DNA of 45,286 nt from an uncultured Lachnospiraceae bacterium (GTDB lineage: Bacteria > Bacillota > Clostridia > Lachnospirales > Lachnospiraceae). Shown one piece after another: positions 40,256 to 45,286 of this stretch (positions within the stretch are counted from its first letter, which is position 1; each line of letters starts with the position of its first letter). Under the pieces are notes generated by a model that saw only the letters and a program-made list of their open reading frames with translations, searched no databases and was not told the DNA's origin. Made by a program: the position numbers and the translations under genes. The DNA is taken from NCBI GenBank assembly GCA_900316075.1, contig ONBT01000017.1, positions 1 to 45,286 on the forward strand, read 5' to 3'.

Positions 40256-40465
40256 TTATATACCAATCAATGTTCTTACGCCCCAGGCAATGAGGACAGC
40301 CGCCAGCAGGGCGGCAAGCATGATGGCCCACTGGAATTTCATATGCTCCTGGCCCCAGCCGGTCTTTAAGATGCCGAGATAGATGGCCAGACCGACGAAA
40401 ACCGAAACCACATTGATGATCATGCCGCTCCAGTCCAGGTCGGCCGCCGTCAGAAAAAGATTCAT
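40256..40465 (-). CDS. Small two-helix membrane protein
   Basis: A 69-aa protein with two hydrophobic helices (about 14-34 and 43-66) separated by a short loop, KTGWGQEHMKFQ. I recognise no family. Its ATG overlaps the hisC stop (ATGA), so it is translationally coupled to the aminotransferase. Its stop codon abuts a REP-like element. Confidence 0.65.
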   Translation of the reverse strand: MNLFLTAADLDWSGMIINVVSVFVGLAIYLGILKTGWGQEHMKFQWAIMLAALLAAVLIAWGVRTLIGI

Positions 40466-41520
40466 TTCTTCAGATACTCCTTCAGAAAAGCAATCAGCCG
40501 GTCCATCTCCTCATCGGTTCCGATGGTGATACGGAGAGACTGCCCGGTCCGGGGACCCGGGAAGTAGCGGACGAAAATGCCGGCTTCCTTGAGGTCGGAG
40601 AAAAGCTTTGCCGCGTCTATTTCCGGGTGAGAAGCAAAGATGAAATTTGCTGCGGACTCCGGGAAGGTAAAACCAAGGGCCTTCATTTCTGCGGAGAAGC
40701 GCTCCCGGGTTTTCATTATTCTCGAGCAGGTGTCCTCGAAATAGGCCCGGTCCCTGAGGGAGGCCGCCCCGACGGCCTGGGTCACGGAATCCATCGTGTA
40801 GGAATTGAAGGAATTGCGCACATCCCAGAGGTATTTAATGAGGTCCGGGTTCCCGAAGGCAAAGCCGATGCGGCTTCCGGCCAGGGACCGAGACTTGCTC
40901 ATCGTGCGGACCACGAGGAGGTTCTCGTACTTCGAAAGCAGGGGCAGAGCACTTTCCCCGCCGAAGTCGATATAGGCTTCGTCGATGATGACAACGGAGG
41001 CCGGATTTCCTGCGACGATTTTTTCAATGTCCGAAAGGGGCAGGAGCTTACCGGTCGGGGCGTTGGGATTGGGAATCACCACTCCCCCGTTCTCTCTGAG
41101 GTAGTCCCCTGGAAGCACAGACCAGTCGGAAGCCAGGGGCAGGCGCTCGTAGGGAATTTTGAAGAGGTCCGCCCAGACGTCATAGAAGGAATAGGTGACG
41201 TCGGGAAAGAGGATGGGCTTTTTTGAATTGAAGAAGGTCAGAAAGCTCATGGCCAGGACGTCGTCGGAACCTACGCCCACGTAGATCTGCTCCTTCGGAA
41301 GCCCGTAGACCTCGGATAGGGCGCTCACCAGCTCCGCGGCATCGGGCGTCGGATACTTCCGGAGACGGCCGACGTCAAAGGCACGGAGAGCCTCTTCCAC
41401 GGCCGGAGACGGGGGATAGGGGTTCTCATTGGTATTCAGCTTGATGATGTCCTTCCGCTGCGGCTGTTCGCCGGGCGTGTAGGGCTCGACGGAGCGCACA
41501 TTTTCTTTCCAGGATGACAT
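40462..41520 (-). CDS. hisC: Histidinol-phosphate aminotransferase
   Basis: A 352-aa fold-type I PLP enzyme. Seen motifs: KLNTNENPYPPSP (substrate loop), VIPNPNAPTG, IIDEAYIDF, SKSRSLAGSRIGFAFG (PLP Lys in SKS) and RITIGTDEEM near the end. The NTNENPYPPSP signature is typical of HisC, which makes histidinol phosphate, though paralogues acting on other aromatic or threonine-phosphate substrates are similar. No other his gene is near. It follows the L,D-transpeptidase by 9 nt and overlaps the next small gene. Confidence 0.9.
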   Translation of the reverse strand: MSSWKENVRSVEPYTPGEQPQRKDIIKLNTNENPYPPSPAVEEALRAFDVGRLRKYPTPDAAELVSALSEVYGLPKEQIYVGVGSDDVLAMSFLTFFNSKKPILFPDVTYSFYDVWADLFKIPYERLPLASDWSVLPGDYLRENGGVVIPNPNAPTGKLLPLSDIEKIVAGNPASVVIIDEAYIDFGGESALPLLSKYENLLVVRTMSKSRSLAGSRIGFAFGNPDLIKYLWDVRNSFNSYTMDSVTQAVGAASLRDRAYFEDTCSRIMKTRERFSAEMKALGFTFPESAANFIFASHPEIDAAKLFSDLKEAGIFVRYFPGPRTGQSLRITIGTDEEMDRLIAFLKEYLKK

Positions 41521-41529
41521 ACTCTCTCC

Positions 41530-43122
41530 TTACTGTCCCGGGGCTTCAGCTACCGTAGTAGTCTTGGGGATGGCCGCATAGGCCGACTCCGCGGCCGTCA
41601 GTTTCTTTGCGTTGGTAACCGCCGGCCTGGTATTGGCGTCGAGGGCGTTGTAGGCTGCCCGGGCGCTCTCTATGGCCTTCCCTGACTGGGCCGTCACGGT
41701 CCCGATAGCATTGATGAGGTTCACTGTATTCGAAGCCGCCGCCGCGTCATAAGACTCGGTGCCGGGCAGGGTATAGAGGAGGACCGGGAATCCGGCGCTC
41801 ACCTGCTTGTAGATTTCGGGCGAAATGTTCATGGGCAGGTTCACACAGCCGTGGGAGCCTTTCGTCAGATAGTCCGCCCCGCCGAAGTGGGACCGCCAGG
41901 AGGCGTCGTGAAGCCCGATGTTGCCGTTGAAAGGCATCCAGTAGTTGACGTGGCTTTCCCCGTTCAGCATGGTATCCTTGTCGAGGTAGGTGATAGCATA
42001 GGCCCCGGCCGGGGTCGACCACTCTTTTGAAACATTTCCGGTGACGACCGGGGAATCGAGAACCCGCTGGCCGTTGATGTAGAGGAAGAGGTGCTGGGCC
42101 GTGAGATTGACTTCGACATAGGAATTGCCGTAGTCGTGGTCCCCGTGGCTTGCCGCCGTAAGCTTCCAGACCGGAGACCGGGAAACGCTCTTCCCTTCTT
42201 CGAGCTCGGAAACCAGTTCTTTGGTCTCTTCCGACTTGTTCAATAGCCACCCATAGTTGCCGCCCGGGACCGTCACCGTGGACCCATAGGAGGTCACCAG
42301 TTCTTTCGAAAGACCGGCGGTATTGTATTTCTTCGCGAAGGCATTGACAAAGGCTTCCACGGCCTCTTCATTGACTGAGAGTTTCAGATCATCGTCTACA
42401 GAGAAAAAAGAGGCCAAAGTGTCGGCGTCGATGGTGTCTCCGGTATCATAAGAAATCTGCATGGACATCTTCTGGTTCAGCTCGTCCACGAGGGAAATAA
42501 GGTCCGGGTCATCTTTGGTCCGCGCCGGCTGGATATAGATCTTGTCGGCATCGAGGTCGATTGCGTCCTGGAGGTTTTCCATGGCTTCTTCCGCCGCCGA
42601 ATAGAGCTTGTCCGCATCCACCCGGGTCCCGTAGATTTCCTCCTTGACGGAATACTTCCCGTCGGCGTAAACGTACGTGGCGTCCTCGGTCTCTGTCGGA
42701 GAGGGATTCGTGACGCAGGAAAGGGAGTTCACAGCTGCGGAGAGTTTGCCCGGGTCCGGCTGGGACAGGGTCTCGGACTCATAGTCCACATCTTTAAAAA
42801 TGCTGACCGGCCAGGTGAAGACATTCTGGCTCTTCAGAAGGCCCTCCACCTGCCCTTTCGAAAGGTCCAGGGAAAGACCCGCGTCCGCGCTCGAAATCGT
42901 CTCGCTCTTCCCCTCCCGTTCCTGAATCGTCAGGGCATACCCGTCCGCCTGATCGAGAAGGGCCTGCTTCACGGCCTCCGCCGTCGCGCCGGAAGCGGGA
43001 ATGGTCCCGTTCACGGTGCTGCCGAAGAAGAAGTGGCTTTTGAAATAGAGGGCCATGCAGAGGTAGACAGCCAGAAGGGCCGCCAGAACTGAAAATATAA
43101 TGGCCAGAGACTTACTCTTCAT
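41530..43122 (-). CDS. Membrane-anchored L,D-transpeptidase (YkuD) with peptidoglycan-binding-like domains
   Basis: A 530-aa cell-wall enzyme. An uncleaved signal anchor (about 5-33) is followed by an extracellular region with two PG_binding_4-type domains (about 36-310) and the YkuD catalytic domain (about 330-455), with the HDASWRSHFGG and SHGCVNLP motif giving the catalytic His, Ser/His and Cys. A ~75-aa Ala/Thr-rich tail follows. Such enzymes make 3-3 crosslinks between meso-DAP residues, which agrees with the DAP-type MurE at 22552. Confidence 0.92.
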   Translation of the reverse strand: MKSKSLAIIFSVLAALLAVYLCMALYFKSHFFFGSTVNGTIPASGATAEAVKQALLDQADGYALTIQEREGKSETISSADAGLSLDLSKGQVEGLLKSQNVFTWPVSIFKDVDYESETLSQPDPGKLSAAVNSLSCVTNPSPTETEDATYVYADGKYSVKEEIYGTRVDADKLYSAAEEAMENLQDAIDLDADKIYIQPARTKDDPDLISLVDELNQKMSMQISYDTGDTIDADTLASFFSVDDDLKLSVNEEAVEAFVNAFAKKYNTAGLSKELVTSYGSTVTVPGGNYGWLLNKSEETKELVSELEEGKSVSRSPVWKLTAASHGDHDYGNSYVEVNLTAQHLFLYINGQRVLDSPVVTGNVSKEWSTPAGAYAITYLDKDTMLNGESHVNYWMPFNGNIGLHDASWRSHFGGADYLTKGSHGCVNLPMNISPEIYKQVSAGFPVLLYTLPGTESYDAAAASNTVNLINAIGTVTAQSGKAIESARAAYNALDANTRPAVTNAKKLTAAESAYAAIPKTTTVAEAPGQ

Positions 43123-43184
43123 ATGATAAAACCTTCCTTAATACTGAGAAAACACAGGCTCCGGCAGGGACAATATACTGTCCG

Positions 43185-45152
43185 TCAGGCCGTCTTGGCA
43201 ACGGAGGCCCGCCGCTTGGCCTTGTCCTCATAGAGGCGGGCATCGGCATTTCTTGTAAGAGCCGCAATATCCGGGTCTCCCTTGCAGGTGAAGGCGGTAA
43301 TGCCTACGGAAAGCTCCACATAGTAGGCCTTGTCGGACCCTGCGTTGAATTCCGCCATGAAGGCCCGGAGCTTGTCCCGGACAATCCGCCCGTCTTTTCC
43401 CGTGTCCTGGCTTTCCGGATAGACCGCCAGGAACTCGTCTCCGCCGATTCGGCCGATGATGGCCTCGGGGCCGAGGATGTAGCGGAGGGTGTCCGCGCAT
43501 TTCCGAATGGCGAAGTCCCCTTCCACATGCCCATAGTGGTCGTTGATCTGCTTCAGGTGGTCGAGGTCCGCAATCAGGATGAAGGCCTTCTGGCCCGCAT
43601 GGTCCAGCGCATAGGACGGAATCCGGTCCATTACGCCCCGCCGGTTCATGATGCCGGTCAGTTCGTCATTGGTGGCCGAGTACTGGAGCTGCTCATTCTG
43701 CTTCCTCAGCTGGTTCCGGTAGTCCTCTTCCTTCAGGGCCATCTCCCGGAAGTGAAGGGCGGTCCCGACCTGCAGGGAGATCATGTAGAAGAACTGCAGC
43801 TGGTCCGGCGCAATCTCCACAGACAGAATCCCGTACTGGCGGGGTCCGTCGAAGAGAAGGTAGGTGAAGTAGAAGTGCTGCCGATCGTCTCCCCCGGGCA
43901 GGCGGAAAATTCCCTCCCCCGGATGGACCGGCACAGCTTTCTCCAAGTCGTAGCTGTAGATGACGTCCCCGTTCTGCCGCATGGCCGGAAGCAGGGTATC
44001 GGGAACAGAAAACTTCCCGTCATTATTATTTTCCATGACCTCGGGCAGGAGGTAGACAAAGGAGGATTTCGCCCCCAGGTCCCGCATGGTCGTTCCGACT
44101 TTGTAGAAGAATAATGTGGAATCCGCGGAAATGCGGTTCAGTTCGCGGATCAGGAAGGGCCCCATCAGGGCCTTGTGCAGGAGGAGCCGCATGCTCTCCA
44201 CTGAGTCGGCCAGACTGCGGTTCTCCGTATCCGGCTTCACGGGCGCTTCTTCCTCACAGCCGCAGGATTTGCGGCAGATGAAGTCAGCCGGTACCCGCTT
44301 GGGCTTGGGAATTTCCCCCTCTGCCAGGCGGAAGGCCGCGCCTGCTGCCCGGTAGCCGAGCTCGAAAGACCGCTGGCGGACCGTCGTCAGGGACGGAGTC
44401 ATACTGGCCGCTTCCGGCACATTGTCAAAGCCGGTCACGGCGATATCCTTTCCCACACGCATTCGCCGCTCGGTAAGGACCCGGTAGACGGACTGGCACA
44501 TCTCGTCATTGGCCGAGGCAATGGCATCGGCGTCGGGATTGGCGTCCAGAAGTCCGTTCACCACATCGTCCACGTATTCTGAGTAGTCCCCGTGGGTCAC
44601 CATCTTTTCCGTGACAGTGAGGCCGTGGGCCTTCATGCAGTCCCTGTAGGCCTGCTCCCGCTCCTCGGAATCCCGGTTCCCGACAGGCCCGGACAGGTAG
44701 ATGATCTTCTTCTTTCCGTGGACTTCAATCAGGTGGTTCACGCAGGCGAACATGCCCTGGTAGTTGTCGGTGGCACCATCTATTTTGAGGCGGACGGTGT
44801 GGCCGTTGCCGTAGAACGTGCCTCTATAACCACTACCCCAACTTTCCATGTATCTATGTAAACCTAAGATATTATCAAGATTTATCCAGGTCTTCGAACT
44901 CACGTCGACGTTGATGTCGAGATAGATATTCTTGTTGCAATAATCCGCTGGCTTATCCATGACATAAAGATAATTGGCTGCGGTCTTGATGACGTGCACA
45001 TCGCTCCTGCCGCCGTAAGTGTCGTAATGCGTCGGCTTGTCGGCATCGGAATCTTTGTCATAAGAGCTGGCCGAGCTCCAGCCGTCGTCGGCCCACGCCC
45101 CCTGCACTATTGCGCAGAGCAGGGCAAACAATAGGAAAATTTTTTGTCTCAT
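43185..45152 (-). CDS. Chimeric ORF: Bacteroidales-like secreted N-terminus joined to LacI-sensor/GGDEF protein
   Basis: Residues about 135-290 are a type I periplasmic-binding sensor (HGKKKIIYLSGPVGNRDS, SANDEMCQSVYRVL, AVTGFDNVPEAASMTPSLTTVRQRSFELGYRAAGAAF). A middle region (about 300-470) leads to a GGDEF diguanylate cyclase (DELTGIMNRRGVMDRI, IADLDHLKQINDHYGH, RIGGDEFLAVYPE). The first ~130 residues are different: a Prevotella-like signal peptide (FLLFALLCAIVQGAWA) and a secreted domain with GTFYGNGHTVRLKIDGAT. The switch is at about 44748-44774. The true protein is probably a cytosolic LacI-sensor/GGDEF regulator missing its N-terminus. Confidence 0.8.
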   Translation of the reverse strand: MRQKIFLLFALLCAIVQGAWADDGWSSASSYDKDSDADKPTHYDTYGGRSDVHVIKTAANYLYVMDKPADYCNKNIYLDINVDVSSKTWINLDNILGLHRYMESWGSGYRGTFYGNGHTVRLKIDGATDNYQGMFACVNHLIEVHGKKKIIYLSGPVGNRDSEEREQAYRDCMKAHGLTVTEKMVTHGDYSEYVDDVVNGLLDANPDADAIASANDEMCQSVYRVLTERRMRVGKDIAVTGFDNVPEAASMTPSLTTVRQRSFELGYRAAGAAFRLAEGEIPKPKRVPADFICRKSCGCEEEAPVKPDTENRSLADSVESMRLLLHKALMGPFLIRELNRISADSTLFFYKVGTTMRDLGAKSSFVYLLPEVMENNNDGKFSVPDTLLPAMRQNGDVIYSYDLEKAVPVHPGEGIFRLPGGDDRQHFYFTYLLFDGPRQYGILSVEIAPDQLQFFYMISLQVGTALHFREMALKEEDYRNQLRKQNEQLQYSATNDELTGIMNRRGVMDRIPSYALDHAGQKAFILIADLDHLKQINDHYGHVEGDFAIRKCADTLRYILGPEAIIGRIGGDEFLAVYPESQDTGKDGRIVRDKLRAFMAEFNAGSDKAYYVELSVGITAFTCKGDPDIAALTRNADARLYEDKAKRRASVAKTA

Positions 45153-45286
45153 TGCTTTTGTTTTTAAAAATAAACTTGTTGTTACCTAAATTTTCGTCTT
45201 TGTGACCCGCGGGGGAGTCGCGCTCGGCCCGCAGGGACGCTTGCCTTAGCAAGAACCCCTGCCGGCCTGTGTGGGGCTATTCGTCC
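44775..45286 (-). other. Bacteroidales-like segment at the right end of the window
   Basis: From about 44775 to the right edge the base composition falls, codon choice changes, and the gene start has an A-rich, ribosome-site-poor leader (AAACAAAAGCAATG) typical of Bacteroidales. Signal peptide and domain style match Prevotella-type surface proteins. I regard this as foreign to the rest of the window, most likely an assembly join. Confidence 0.65.

Noticed and set aside
39996-40331. Longer DUF6472-like protein starting at 40331
   Set aside because: The upstream part runs through the REP-like element and into the next gene; the ATG at 40175 has a proper ribosome site.
43185-45152. Novel exported c-di-GMP cyclase with a Bacteroidales surface domain
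   Set aside because: There is no membrane helix to place GGDEF in the cytosol, composition changes abruptly at the join, and the left window end shows the same kind of chimerism, so an artefact is the simpler reading.

Overview
The window is a bacterial chromosome segment whose gene content and gene order fit a Gram-positive Clostridia, most likely a fairly GC-rich Lachnospiraceae-like gut or rumen organism. The grounds are low-GC-Gram-positive-type neighbourhoods (dgt-dnaG-rpoD-trmK-nif3; priA-def-fmt-rsmB-rlmN-stp-prkC-rsgA-rpe-thiN), a PASTA-domain kinase, a FeoA-FeoB fusion, ThiT under a TPP riboswitch, a DUF5685 cluster, and sigma-A promoters of the TTGACA-17-TATAAT type. No phage, plasmid, transposase or cas gene was seen.

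Layout. 1-1700: a truncated ORF joining a flavoprotein fragment to a LysR C-terminus, then an orphan periplasmic-binding-protein-like regulator. 1700-6000 (minus): tig, clpP, clpX and engB, a protein-quality-control and ribosome-assembly block. 6000-9050: a DJ-1 protein, a CYTH protein, a secreted degenerate PI-PLC-like protein and two small unknowns. 9078-22287 (minus): a long co-directional run pyrB, pyrI, priA, def, fmt, rsmB, rlmN, stp, prkC, rsgA, rpe, thiN, many with ATGA-type or near-zero junctions. 22552-24036: murE (plus). 24276-26246 (minus): a J-domain / DUF5685 / zinc-ribbon cluster. 26433-26766: RNase P RNA (minus). 26912-34757 (minus): a TGS-type nucleoside kinase, nif3, trmK, rpoD, dnaG, dgt. 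34873-36012: tRNA-Leu, TPP riboswitch and thiT as one apparent transcription unit. 36089-39764: a cation-efflux gene divergent from feoAB. 39824-43122: tRNA-Leu, DUF6472-like, a small membrane protein, hisC and an L,D-transpeptidase. 43185-45286: a sensor/GGDEF gene whose N-terminus is replaced by Bacteroidales-like sequence.

The least explained structure is non-coding. Two tandem arrays, between fmt and def (17685-17904) and just after murE (24040-24207), share the core GATGTCATTTGC at an exact 52-bp period although the rest of their units differs. GGGGA-type repeats lie close behind several stop codons, and the AT-rich word ATGACTAAT recurs six times. Both window ends carry ORFs that look like joins between unrelated proteins, which suggests that the window is a whole metagenomic contig with chimeric ends.
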